Shown in pieces: positions 12,601 to 24,171 of a stretch of 64,000 nucleotides of DNA. Under the pieces are notes generated by a model. The model did no database searches and was not told where the DNA came from. It saw only the letters and a list, made by a program, of their open reading frames with translations. Every line of letters begins with the position of its first letter. The first letter of the stretch is position 1. Source of the DNA: Hsuehochloa calcarea (lineage: Eukaryota > Streptophyta > Magnoliopsida > Poales > Poaceae). Both the position numbers and the translations under genes were made by a program. The stretch is taken from NCBI GenBank assembly GCA_036346395.1, contig CM070601.1, positions 5,835,383 through 5,899,382 of the forward strand, in the 5' to 3' direction.

Positions 12601-12782
12601 TTAACAGAGGCAGTAAGCAACAAGAAGAATTGGGAGCTGATGGATTGATCTATCCCCACCCTTCCCGGAAGGATCTCGACCGGAGCTGCTTGAGCACTCC
12701 CGACCCCCAAAGCGTTTCTGAGAGCCAGCTGTAGTATTTTGGAAACACCAGCCGGCCGGGGGGGAGCGAGAGGAAGAGAGAC

Positions 12783-15089
12783 ATGGCGGCTGCAGCTTCC
12801 AACGAGGAGGAGTGGAGGAAGAGAGCACTAGAGGAGATGGAGCCCCTTCCTGGGAGGATCTCCGCGCTGCTGCGGCGGGAAGCTGGTCCTGGGACTGCGC
12901 GAGCCACCACCGACGACCGCGCCCTCTCCTTCTTGAAGTTCATGGACATGGAGCTGCGCTCCATTCTTGCAGCGCTGCGTGCTCAGCCGGCACTGAATGA
13001 GCCGCGGCCAGGTCGTGTCGACGAGGAAGATTGGGACATGATGAGACTAGACTGGCTATTTGTGCTGTGGGAGGTGGCCAGTTACATTGGGAGGTCCCTC
13101 AGAGGGTACGAGCGGCCTCCTCCGTGTCACGCGGTACTGCTGCGCAGAGCCGCACGCTGCTGCTGCCGTACCACCACTGCGGTGCTCATGGACTGGGAGG
13201 AGATCGAATACATTGACAAATGGTTAGTCATTGTCGCCCAACACCCCTTGAGGTATAAGCATCTTATGCTGGTCAGCGGCGATGGCGATGGCAATGACAC
13301 GGCGGCCTCTGCCTCATCACGGGCGTACCATCGTCTTCCTTACCGGTTAAAGCTATTGTCGCTATACATGGCGAGCATGCTCCCACAGGGGTACAGCATT
13401 GACAAGCACCGTCTGATCTGGAGATGGGCAAGCGATGGGCTCACCACCGGCGAATCATTTCTCACCGGCGACGAGTCGCCTCATTGGGATTACCGTGTGA
13501 GGAGAGCAGAGGAGTGTTTCTCGGAGCTCGTCAACAGGGAGGTGATCATCCAGGCAGCAAACTACGGGCACAAGCCTGCCGAAGCCGAGGGGTCGCACTG
13601 GCAGGTCAATCCAGGCATGCTGCAGTTCGTCGCCTCCGAATCAGCAAACAGGGGCTTTGTTTGTACCGCCGGCGGCATGCTCAATTCAGCAGCCGCCGGC
13701 GACAGCGAGAGTAGCACTGAGATACTGCGGTGGCTATCCCTCCACCAACCTGATCCGGAGCTCCCAGCGCTGCTGGAAACAATGGATCCATCTCACACCC
13801 GCTCGCTGGCCGCTTCCTCTGGTGCGGCCGTGGACCGAATCCCTCTCGGTAGGTTCGTCTATTTGAGGGTGCTGGATCTTGAAGGTTGGGACAGGCTGAA
13901 GGACGAGGACCTGCTGCAGCAGATATGCACCGGCAAAATGATTCTGCTGAGGTATCTGAGCGTCCGCAACACAGGGGTCACCAGGCTCCCGCCCGAGATC
14001 AAGGAGCTGCGCCTTCTGGAGGCACTGGACGTGAGTCGCACACAGATAAGCGAGCTCCCGCCACAAGTGGGCGAGCTAAGATGTCTGAAGACATTGGACC
14101 TGAGAAGCACGCAGGTGACGCAGCTGCCTGAGCAGATCGTTCATCTTACAGGCTTGTGGGGTCTGCTCGTCGGCGGTGACGGAGTTAATCCCGGCGAGAC
14201 GGTAGCTGAGATACCTGAGAGGATGATAGTCCGTCTCACGTACCTATGCACGCTAGCAACTGTCGATTTAAGCGAATCCTCCGCGAGCTTTGTGCGGGCC
14301 CTCGGTCGTCTACGGTACTTGCGTGTGCTTGCAATAACATGGTCGTTTCACCAGTGCACTGACGGAAGGTACCAGGACGCTCTGCGCTCGTCCATCAAAG
14401 CGTTGAAGCAACTCAGGTCCCTGACAATCCACTGTGGCCTCGGTTGTTCCGTGGAGTTCCTGGGCTCCCTGTCTGATCGACCTAATCTTCTCAAGAAATT
14501 CAAGGTAACCACCGGGAGATTTGTCAGTGTTCCCCAATGGATCCAAGGGCTCAGCTGTCTATCCTTCTTGCAAATCACGGTTTGCAAGCTAGGGACGGAT
14601 GATCTGAAGATCCTTGCGGAGCTGCCCAATCTGCAGTGCCTTGTGCTCGGCTTGGACTTCATCCCAGAACAAGCCATCGTGATCCAAAGCGAGGGGTTCG
14701 AACAGCTTCAGACATTCTCGGTTGATTGCCCAGTGCCATGGCTGACTTTCACACAAGAAGCAATGCCGGTGCTCAGATACCTTGACCTGGAAATCTGCTC
14801 ACCAGTCCCACCGATTCAAGGGACTGTTCCTTCAGGCATCGGCAACCTCGCGAGGCTCAAGGAGGTAGTCCTCCGGTACAGCAAGTGGTGCAGCGACAGC
14901 TCCAGCGTGAACACGGTCGAGGCGGTGAAGAATGCAGTTGCCGAGCATCGCAACCGGATCAATCTCGTCGTCAATGGCGCACCACATGGTGCTCAGGCAG
15001 TTGATGAGGAGACAGCGAGGACATCAACGGAGATTCAGAGTGGAAATGAAACTGAAGGCGAAGTCGGAAGCGAAGCCCTGATCCCCTGA
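12783..15089 (+). CDS. NLR-derived protein lacking the nucleotide-binding core (winged-helix plus LRR)
   Basis: This is a single exon of 768 residues. The start is the first in-frame ATG, in ACATGGCGG context. Residues 1-180 are an N-terminal region with no P-loop, no kinase-2 (LVLDDVW-type) and no GLPL motif. Residues 185-290 match the NLR winged-helix domain: LPYRLKLLSLYMASMLPQGY, LIWRWASDGL and FSELVNREVI. The usual MHD position reads VNPGM. Residues 355-700 are leucine-rich repeats, with LRVLDLEGW and LRYLSVRNTGVTRLPPEIKEL as clear units. Canonical plant NLRs sense pathogen effectors through an ATP/ADP switch, and that switch is absent here, so a sensor, decoy or helper-dependent role is only inferred. 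The gene could also be a decaying paralogue, but its frame is fully open. Three partial relatives lie downstream, and eIF3i is its convergent neighbour. Confidence 0.85.
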   Translation: MAAAASNEEEWRKRALEEMEPLPGRISALLRREAGPGTARATTDDRALSFLKFMDMELRSILAALRAQPALNEPRPGRVDEEDWDMMRLDWLFVLWEVASYIGRSLRGYERPPPCHAVLLRRAARCCCRTTTAVLMDWEEIEYIDKWLVIVAQHPLRYKHLMLVSGDGDGNDTAASASSRAYHRLPYRLKLLSLYMASMLPQGYSIDKHRLIWRWASDGLTTGESFLTGDESPHWDYRVRRAEECFSELVNREVIIQAANYGHKPAEAEGSHWQVNPGMLQFVASESANRGFVCTAGGMLNSAAAGDSESSTEILRWLSLHQPDPELPALLETMDPSHTRSLAASSGAAVDRIPLGRFVYLRVLDLEGWDRLKDEDLLQQICTGKMILLRYLSVRNTGVTRLPPEIKELRLLEALDVSRTQISELPPQVGELRCLKTLDLRSTQVTQLPEQIVHLTGLWGLLVGGDGVNPGETVAEIPERMIVRLTYLCTLATVDLSESSASFVRALGRLRYLRVLAITWSFHQCTDGRYQDALRSSIKALKQLRSLTIHCGLGCSVEFLGSLSDRPNLLKKFKVTTGRFVSVPQWIQGLSCLSFLQITVCKLGTDDLKILAELPNLQCLVLGLDFIPEQAIVIQSEGFEQLQTFSVDCPVPWLTFTQEAMPVLRYLDLEICSPVPPIQGTVPSGIGNLARLKEVVLRYSKWCSDSSSVNTVEAVKNAVAEHRNRINLVVNGAPHGAQAVDEETARTSTEIQSGNETEGEVGSEALIP

Positions 15090-16440
15090 CAAGGTAAACT
15101 CTTCTACACATGCACACTGCTACTCTTGTTACCATTGCTTCCTGTAGTTAACACCAGTCTTGTGACAAATTCCCATATTTGCTGCTTCAGCGCAGGGCCA
15201 AGTACGTTGGGTCCCTCTGCTATGAACGAAGCAAGAGTCGCAGCTTTGCAATGGATGTTGCAGAATGGTACATCACGTCTTACCACTCGCGCTTTTATAT
15301 TGCCGCTGGCTGCTTCTACCTGTATCCTTGTGTCAGGTCTTGCATCAGTAACTTTTCCATATTGTCAGGTAATGCGTCTGCTTAGTCACACCATGTTACG
15401 TGTAAGATTGACAAGTGTTGTATTTGTTTGGTCATAATGTTAACAATGTGTCGCTTTTCAAGGCTGCCAAGAAATGTATCCGTTTGGTCACGCCGTATCA
15501 GTAACCTTACTGCCAAGTAATGTGTTACTTGTAAGGATGTATTCTTTACAACACTTGTGATTGCATGACGTTCGTGTAGAAGACTTGTGAGAGAATGTAT
15601 CCGTTGGATCATGTTGTGTCAGCATGTTACCAGTGAGACTCAGTTGGGTAATGTTATTTATGCGCAAAATTTGACATCTCATTCCTTCAGTGACACAACG
15701 AATGAATTTTTGGTTTATTTATTCTCTTTTTGAAATGAAATAGTAAAAACAGCCTTCAAACGAAATAACACCCCTACTACGCGAAAATACCATTGCAAAA
15801 GGCCTGCGTAACTAGACCCCGGCAAATGACATGCGTAAGTGATCTGCCACAAACTGGATTAACGGCAAACCGCTTATCACTTAATGACACCTCAACATGT
15901 GTCTTGCCACACTTTAGGTGCATGCTAGGACAAAATCAATGGCAACACAAGTTAAAGAAACTAAGTGATACAATCTTACAAGTTTAGAGATTTGAGAAAA
16001 TAAAATACAATTCATGGAGCTAAATATCATACCCTTACATGTTATAACTTGTATATGTTGCAATTAAGACTTAACGTATCCGTTGGGTCATGTTAGGTCA
16101 GTCTGTTACGTGCAACTGCAAGACTTTCGGATGATGTATCCGTTTAGCAATGTTATTACCATGCCATAGCATTTGAGCTTCCACGTGCCTCCCCAGTGAC
16201 ACGACGATTTGAGTCGCTATGAGATGCGGCGCATGTTCAAGCTTCAAATATAAGTCACTGAACAAAGCCGCCGCAGGGCACGGATCGAAACGAAATGGAG
16301 TATCACAGAACAAAGACTGATGAAAAAAAAAAAGTAAGCTAACATTGCAATTTACGGAGCTTTTGATCGCTAAATGTACTAAAGTTCTCAACCATCCGAC
16401 AAGCAATACACCATCAGTAGCTAAAATCTGCGCAGATTAT
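15090..16440. other. Intergenic between the NLR gene and eIF3i
   Basis: This contains the NLR 3' flank, with a splice-donor-like GTAAAC just after the stop, suggesting a 3'UTR intron. It also holds four copies of a GTATCCGTT(T/G)GG-type motif at 15476, 15597, 16076 and 16136. No coding region is supported. Confidence 0.55.
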
Positions 16441-16876
16441 CTCCACGTGTTGTAGGTGAACCAGCCGAGCCTGAAAACAGGTTGAGCAATGACCGCTTAG
16501 GACAAGTGATACAGTCTAAAGCCAAATGTAAAGACAATATATGTAGCAATCCAAATCCCCTAGACATCTATACAATCTCTTAAAGGTTTTTCTTTCTTTT
16601 ACCACCTAAATGTATCAAATAAGGCGAGCTACAGTCCTACACTTCCAAGAAAGCAAAAAAAACATAGGGCCGATCAAGATAATTGTATTTGTTCCTATTA
16701 TTCAATCAATAACAGCTTATTAGCAATAAACACTAAACTACCAAAGTATGGCAATAAGATGTGAGAACAGAACTGATAACAAAATTCCTTAACTAACAAA
16801 TATGCACTCTCCCTGCTTTGTTGCCAAAGGAAGTCTTAACACTCTTTACCTCGGAGAAATTTGTAAAGCTTTCGAG

Positions 16877-19800
16877 TTAAATCTTGGTGTTGAAGTAGTC
16901 GGAATCAAAATGGTGCAGCCTAACGTATCCATCTTCACCACCACTCGAAAAGCTATTAACATTACATAGATAAACAAACAGAATTAGATTTCAGCAGAGT
17001 AGAAGCAGAAGTTGAAATCAAAAACACTTCCTCAACAAACATAACCTGGTACAACATAAGTTAGGCAGCCCAAAAGAAAGAAAATTGTATTTATCTACTT
17101 GCTACACAATGAAGCCCAAATAGTTAACACAAACAAAAGGCTGTTCAAGGAAGCTAAAGCAGCTCTCAGAAGAAAAAAAAATCACCAACAGAAACCAGGA
17201 TGGCGTATATGACCAAATCTGATTGGCGATAATAATTGAGCAGTCGCCACATTGTCGAAGTGTACGGCAATCACTAGACAATCCACTCAGTACTCACTAA
17301 TCCAAGAAATATCAAGTGGCACAAAGAAGTACAAACTTTCATAAAAGGAACTGCAACATTCTATACTATTCCTACAAAAAAATATGCATTATGGCTTTTG
17401 GAGAAATCAATAGGGGTTCATTGGAAAATACATTGGCAATGTGGCACTAAACATGAAGCCACTATCTTTTTCATATACAATGAATCGAAAATAAGAAACA
17501 CCTTGCATTAACATAAAACTATTCTGAGGGTGCCAGCTTCCTATGTTTCTTGCTATAATGCCATGTGGATGCTGAAGTGAGGCAAGGTAGCTCTCATAAA
17601 ATTTCATTTTTCAACAGTTGCAATCAGCATAGTGTTTGAAATCACTGAGCTACCAAAACCATCACCTACACATAAGGCCTAAAAATGTGTACAAAACAGA
17701 AAATGAAAAGCATGATTCATTGGTACAGTTACAGGTAAGATACTCCAATTTTGAAAAATATGTAGCTCTCATATTCTAACTTTTCATCAAACTAAGGTCA
17801 GTATAGCGTATATTGCCAATGTAATTGGCTGTAATCATTGAGCTACATATAAAAGAAATTTGACAAGAGGGGAAAAAAGAACTTGGACAATATAAAAGGT
17901 AGAAACAAATAGCATCAGAACTCGATGGAGACCAAATATGTCATAAACAGATAAATAAAGATGAACAAATGTGTTACAGAAAAGCCAAAACTAAATACTT
18001 AGATCTAAAAATGAAGAAGCTAGAGTAAGGGTAAATTAGAAAGGGAAACGGTTATTCATTTAGAAAGGGTAAATACAGTGAGCAAGAAATAGAAACCAGA
18101 TGTCGCACAAAGGAGAGAGAAATGTTCTGAGAAACTTAACCCATACAAAATTTAAAAAGATATGTATGAAAAGCTAAAGAAAAATCAATATAAACATCTG
18201 CTCTCATAACGTTTATGGCATCCTAATGTGAATCAGAATAGCGTATAGTGCCATGATTTGACATGACTAAATCATTGAGCAGATTAAATATGAAACACAA
18301 GCATATCCTGAACATAAAGTGCACAGTAGCAAACTGTAGACATAGAAACATTGATATAAAATACAGAGACAGTGTTGGAATAAGAATTTATCTCACCTGC
18401 GCCCATCTGGATTAAATGCCAATGCATTAATTGGTCCAAAATGACCTTTAACACCACCAATTTCTTCTTGCAAAATCTAAAAGAAATAGCAATGTCTTAT
18501 TTCTGAACAGTTCAGAATATAATCTGCATACAGAAAGTAACTTTCCAAAAAAACCAAGAATACCTTGTGAAAGAATTTTGCCTCAAATTTACCAGCACGA
18601 CGATCCGTCATAGTGACATTCATCGCATCCTGACCACCTCCAAGAACCACCTAACAACAGAAAAAAGAACATTTATGTAACTAAAAAATGGAATACAAAT
18701 GATAACAAAATATTAATTGACTAGAAGTCTGGAACTAATTAAATGCACCAGCACGTATTGTACTACCACCTAGCTCAGCATCATACATGTATAAGTAGTC
18801 TTGTCCCTAGTGGGAATACCAATTCATCTGAGACAGCTGGCAACACTCCTTCAATAAATTCAGAATCATAGCCTTAATCCATGGACACAGAAATGCACTA
18901 CACAGGGCACAAAGCTATTTTGTGCTACCAGCTGTATAACCAATTACTGTTTGCAAATAACATACATGTGAGAAAAATCACCTTATCAAAGCTAATTTAG
19001 ATGGGCATTGGCAAAATGTGGCACCCAAAACCAGAGCATATGAATACACAGAGGGTCCTATCCAACTTCACGAATTAATCAGAAGGCTCATTGCAAAATA
19101 CACCATAGTAGAAGGCCGTAGTTATTTCCAGCCCATATACACATGGAAAACATATGCTTTTAGCGTATAACAAGACATAATTTTAGACATAACCGTGTGT
19201 TTTGAGCGAAAATTGTATCTAGAACTGCTCACAACAACTTAAGAACATGGGCGTAGATAAGAACAAAGTATGTGATATATGAACATACATGGTCAAGAAG
19301 AGGAGAAATGTCAACAGCGTTAACAGGTCGCTCCGTGACATACGTCTTGATCAGGGTCAGTGTTCTTGTATCCCAAAGCTAGCCAGATAACAATGCATAT
19401 GTCAGAAAAAAAATCCATAAAGTGCGAACGCATCACAATGATAGCAACTTCAACAAAATATCACCTTAGCAGATTTATCAAGGGAACCTGTAAGGAAATG
19501 AGACCAATCTGCAGATTTTGACAGTGAAGAAATTGTTTTCTGATGTCCATTTTCCTTGTCTGACTCCTTCAGCAATTTTCCAGTCTACATGTCAAAATAA
19601 AACAGAATGTAAAGCATCCCATGATAAATTGATGTGAAGAGAGCATGTTCATTTTCATGCAATTAAACTGCATGATCAACAATGAGGTAACATTTCGTTT
19701 CAAGGGGTTATACTTTTAGTTCCTTCTTTATTCCGACACAGTGTGAATAAACTGACACGAATTATCAATGCCTCATTGGTAATAAATTTCTAGATCGAGT

Positions 19801-20836
19801 AATCTGCAAGGTATCTGTGGCCAATTCTACAAATACTAGTTGTTTGTTGTCTTAATTCACTGTGTTGTTAGAAATAAAAAATCCAAGTGACCTGAATACA
19901 GAACAACAGGTAACTGAGATCCCGTTCAGCTAGAGTAATGATTTTTTGATCATATCCCGTAACATTTTTAATCATTGAACATTTTCATTAGTCAAGCCAG
20001 AAAATGCAACCACTACATCAGCATTCATACTACAATACCACTACAGATCCATATCCATATCCATAAGCAAATTTACCTAGAAAGCACCAAGCACCCTAGT
20101 AACAGTGGTCAGCATAACTCAGTGGAACTGGCACAAGTGGTCAGTATAACTTAGTGGAACTAGCGCAAGTGGTCAGCAGATCTCAGTACAATTATGTGCA
20201 AGTATGGAATGAGTGCTAACCTCCGAATCCCATATGCGTATGGTCGCATCCTCCCCGGCGGTGATGATGGTCCTGTTCAGCGGGCCCCACACGGCCCTGT
20301 TGATCCTCCCCTGGATGCCAGTGATCACGAGCAATGACTCCTCCGTCTCTGCAAACCACCAAAACACACCTTAAAAAAAATCCACACATCCAGAAACTCC
20401 CAAACGAAAGAAGCGGGGAAGGGGAACGAGCCGTACGGTCGTCGGGGTCCTCCGCGATGCGCTTGACCTGGGCGGTGGGCGCGTTCCCCATGAAGTTGTC
20501 GGTGGTGATGACCGCGAGCGCGTCGCCGACAGCAAACTCGACGGAGCGCGCGGGGGCGTCGAAGCGGAAGGTGAAGAGCTCCCGGCCCGACTGCACGTCC
20601 CAGAGCTTGGCGGTCTGATCGGCGCTGCCGGTGACGAGGCGGGTGGAGTCGCGGGAGACGTCGCAGGACCATACGGCGCCGTTGTGGCCGCGGTAGGTGC
20701 CGAGGCGGTCGCCGTTGTCGGCGAACCAGACGGTGGGGGTGTGGTCCTTGGCGCAGGAGAAGAGCAGGTCGCCGTCGCGGTTGTAGCGGAGGAACGTGAG
20801 CGGGCGCTCGTGCCCCTTCATCAGGATCGGCCTCAT
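16877..20836 (-). CDS. EIF3I: Eukaryotic translation initiation factor 3 subunit I
   Basis: Seven exons (minus strand, 5' to 3'): 20836-20437, 20348-20221, 19584-19465, 19378-19289, 18650-18564, 18476-18397 and 16952-16877. All introns are GT-AG, and the exons sum to 981 bp, or 326 residues, the size I know for plant eIF3i. It is a WD40 beta-propeller. The start MRPILMKGHERPLTFLRYNR, the motif ITTDNFMGN near residues 110-117, and repeats ending TAKLWD, TIRIWD and KSAKLWD are diagnostic. The protein is a scaffold subunit of the eIF3 complex, which recruits mRNA and the 40S subunit in the cytosol. No frameshift or missing motif is seen. The last intron is long (about 1.4 kb). The 3' end including exon 7 has been copied to 23255-24169. 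Confidence 0.97.
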
Positions 20837-21060
20837 CTCGCCGCTGGCTACGCTGACTCGCCGCCGCCGCCGCCGGGAGGAGTAGGGTAGAGTCTTAGGG
20901 TGGGGATCTGGATCGTGCCGTGCAGCGGAGGCGGAGGGAAAACCCTAGCTTGCGCGTGGACAAGGGCTTTGTGTTGTGCTCGCGGCCGGATGGGAGCGCA
21001 CCTAAATAGCGGACTTGTTGGGCTGTCCGGCCCAACAGTTATGGGGCGGGCTGGTCGAGA
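20837..21060 (-). promoter_or_regulatory. eIF3i promoter with telo-box and site II-like motifs
   Basis: Directly upstream of the eIF3i ATG are a telo-box (AAACCCTA, 20940-20947) and an inverted pair of site II-type motifs (TTGGGCT and GGCCCAA, 21018-21035). The combination of telo-box and TGGGCY elements is known in promoters of plant translation and ribosomal-protein genes. Their use here is inferred from position. Confidence 0.6.
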
Positions 21061-21714
21061 GAGATTTCGTTTACTCGGCCATCAAAAGCTTTTCTCAAAT
21101 CGCAAGCATTGGTTATTCTTTTCCTTTTGTTTCATCAGTCTCATGTTCTGTCTGTCTCACACTCCATTTTGATCCAGCTTTTATCCCGTGGTGCCTTTGT
21201 TCAAATATGAATACGAGCACGTGCTGTGGGGTGGACATCAAGCAAGTCCTCGTCTTATCGAGTATTTCTCAAAATTGACATAATTTAATTTAATATTATT
21301 TTACTAGAATGAGATCTAATTTCATTATAAATTGACTCATTTCAATATTTAGCTAGTTAACAAGTGTAATTAGAGCAGTTTTGAACAAGGCAGTGAGCCC
21401 ACTACCGAGCTTTCTTCCCACCCCTATACTTTCATATACTTTGTTTGTACAGGAACTTGCATTGTGGAGGTTCAGTGCGGTTCTAGTAAAGCAAATGAAT
21501 TGATCTATCATATGTGATTGCAGCCAAAAAAAAAAGTGCCTCTTGTTTCATTCATGTAATGGCTACCTTTGAAGAGCTTTGAATGTTTGCGTTTTCATTG
21601 ATGTTTTGAATGTTTGCAGCTTGAAAAAACTTGGGCACCACCGTGTTGCGGTGCATGTGCTGTCTACAAGACCAATTCACACGGCATGACCAAACGGATA
21701 CGCTATCTGACGGA
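21061..21714. other. Intergenic, no gene seen
   Basis: Moderately A/T-rich sequence between the eIF3i promoter and the membrane-protein pseudogene. A minus-strand copy of the GTATCCGTTTGGTCATG motif lies at 21685-21701. No ORF here resembles a known protein. Confidence 0.5.
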
Positions 21715-22712
21715 AAGCAGCGGCTGCAGGCTGTCGAGCAGCGCCTGCGCGTCGGGAAGCTCCTTGCCGGCTCGTTCGGCCTCGGCGTCGCGGCGACGCT
21801 CGTTGGTGCGGTCGGCCTCCTCGCTGTAGAGCTTAGCTCTGAAGAAGAAGCTGTTGGGTTAATCTTGTTGCATACCCGTATTGCACGAGTTTGCATGTAA
21901 CGTTAGTGTGTTGCTTGAGCTAGTCACAGGGCAGTTGTGATCCGAACTGAGCGGCTGGGGGAACGAGTCATGGAATAAACAGCCGTGTAGTTTGTCAGCG
22001 CATGCATGCATGAAGTGGTCAAGTTAGTGGCCGAGTCATCTGGATCATGCGTGAGTTACGGAGGCGTTGTTGCCTATCTGTGTGTATTTATGTGTACTTG
22101 TTAGCTTCGGTTGTTGGTGAACCCAAGTGGAATACAGAGAAAACTGTTTCAGATGACTCGAGGAAGTCGAGGAAGAAGCCGAGCAGGGCGAGGCCCCCGA
22201 GGAAATCGGCGGCGCCGGCAAGGGCGCTGAGAGAGACCAGCGCCTGCAGGGTCCCCGCCAGGTGGCCCAGGAAACCGGCAAGCCTCGGTGGTGAGGATGG
22301 CAGGAGGAGCCTCGGGCGGGCCGTGGTGACCAGCATGACGAACTAGCTGGCGATGAAGGTCAGGGGCAGCAGGCTCTCGGAGAGGCTGACGTAGTGGGCC
22401 GGGGAGAAGTTGTTGGAGTAGCCAAACAAGGAACCCATCAGCCCTGCGCTGCCGGCGATGGTGTTGACGGCGGCCGACACGTCGAACAGGTTCTCGAGCT
22501 TGCCGTCGTAGATCATCTCCCCGCCTTCGCCGCGCGGGAACTCGACGCCCGCGCTGGCGCCGCGGCGGAGCTCCTTGAGGAACAGCAAGCCGATCAGGAA
22601 GCGCCACGGCGAGGAAGCTAGGCGTAGAGCCCGTTGAGCGACAGCAAAAGGAAGTATGGCATGGCCATGTGGAGCACGGCAGAGGCATACATCAGGATGC
22701 TGTGCGGGTCGC
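21715..22712 (-). pseudogene. Partial copy of the multi-pass membrane protein gene at 42-43.5 kb
   Basis: Two minus-strand blocks resemble the gene at 42031-43509. Block 22712-22150 reads MYASAVLHMAMPYFLLLSLN, then ENLFDVSAAVNTI, LMGSLFGYSNN and VMLVTTARPRL in shifting frames. Block 21857-21715 reads RAKLYSEEADRTNERRRDAE. The N-terminal third is missing, a stop follows YFLLLSLNGLYA, and an unrelated insert of about 292 bp (21858-22149) splits the blocks. The copy ends after LQPLLSVR, so the last two membrane segments are lost. It is clearly non-functional as a full-length protein. Confidence 0.85.
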
Positions 22713-22899
22713 AGCCGGAGGTTTTTTTCCCCACGAGTGGTACTCCTGAACCTGAACCTAAGATATCCATCTATATAAAAGGTAGCAGTACTCAGGTCAG
22801 GTGACCACGCTAGCCCCCTTTTTTAGGACGTCGTATTCCTGATGTATAAGCTGGAATGTCATCACCTTGCGTCCAAATCGTCCCAGAAGGGTTTCGTTT
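22713..22899. other. Short spacer between pseudogenes
   Basis: A spacer between the membrane-protein pseudogene and the NLR fragment. No feature is recognised. Confidence 0.4.
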
Positions 22900-23011
22900 G
22901 TCAGGCATTGGCAACCTCGTGAGCCTCGAGCTTGCCGCCATTTCGGTACCACGAGTGGAACCTCACAGCTCCTGTGTGAAGGCAACGGACAAGACAGCCG
23001 AAACTACTAGT
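22900..23011 (+). pseudogene. NLR C-terminal fragment
   Basis: Closely matches the pseudogene at 26845-27055: the GIGNL segment, the YHEWN-equivalent TACCACGAGTGGAACC, then a jump to GACAAGACAGCCGAAAC. One extra T causes a frameshift near 22942, and about 90 bp between the two parts are deleted. It lies upstream of an eIF3i 3'-end copy, mirroring the order of the intact genes. Confidence 0.8.
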
Positions 23012-23254
23012 ATGTTTCTAACATGTGAGAAGTAATAATTTGCTCGATTGGTCATGACGTATGGCGGTATGGGTATGTTATTTGCAAGGTCGTGTCAGAT
23101 AATGTATCGGTTTGACCATGCCGATCGAACCAACACGTTGCTGTGACATGTAGGCGAGAGATTCTCTGTGGGTTTGTATGTTTCTTCCGAGCTAGAAAGA
23201 TTTTTTTTTTGTCAGGTAATACACCCAGTACTGCAATGAATCTGCATGTAATAT

Positions 23255-24169
23255 AAGTCACTGAACAAAGACGCCGCAGGACACGGATCGAAACGAAATG
23301 GAGTATCATAGAACAAGACTGACGAAAAAAGTTAGCTAACATTGCAATTTAAGGAGCTTTTGATCGCTGAATGTCTCGGTGCTGCAACAATGTCCGACAA
23401 GCAACACACCATCAGTAGCTAAAATCTGCGCAAATTATAGCGTCGGAGGTGAACCAGAGCCAACTGAGCCAAAAATTATTTCTCCCAGCCGAGCCTGAAA
23501 ACAGGTTGAGAAATGACCGCTTTGGACAAGTGATACATTTTAAAGCCAAATGTAAAGACAATATATGTAGCAATCAAAATCTCCTAGACATCTATACCAT
23601 CTCTTAAAGGTTTTTCTTTCTTTCACCACCTAAATGTATCAAATAAGGCAAGCTACAGTCCTACACTCCCAAGAAAGCAAAAAAAAAGGGGGATCAAGAT
23701 AACTTAATTGTATTTGTTCCTATTATTTAATCAATAACAGCTTATTAGCAATAAACACTAAATTACCTGAGTATGGCAATAAGTGAGAACAAAACTGATA
23801 ACAAAATTCCTTAACTAACAAATATGCAGTCTCCATGCTTTGTTGCCAAAGGAAATCGTAAACTCTTTACCTCGGAGAAATTTGTAAAGCTTTCGAGTTA
23901 AATATTGATGTCGAAGTAGTTGGAATCAAAATGGTGCAGTCTAACATATCCATCTTCACCACCACTCCTCAGAAATTACATAGATAAACAAACAGAATTA
24001 GATTTCAGCAGAGTAAAAACAGAAGTTGAAATAGAAAAATAAGTTAGGCAGCCCAGAAATCGAAAAATAAGTTCGGCAGCCCAAAAGAACGAAAATTGTA
24101 TTTATCTACCTGCTACACAATGAAGCCCGAATAGCTAACACAAACAAAAGGCTGTTCATGGAAGCTAAA
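23255..24169 (-). pseudogene. Duplicated 3' end of eIF3i (exon 7 relic plus flanks)
   Basis: This stretch aligns with 16248-17162 throughout, with small indels. It includes the last exon at 23898-23970, whose C-terminal codons (GGEDGYVRLHHF) remain readable. The splice acceptor region is altered (CTCCTCAG instead of CTCGAAAAGCTATT). No other eIF3i exon follows, because an hAT element begins at 24172 in what would be intron 6. It is a segmental copy, not a retrocopy, because intron and 3' flank are included. Confidence 0.9.
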
Positions 24170-24171
24170 GC

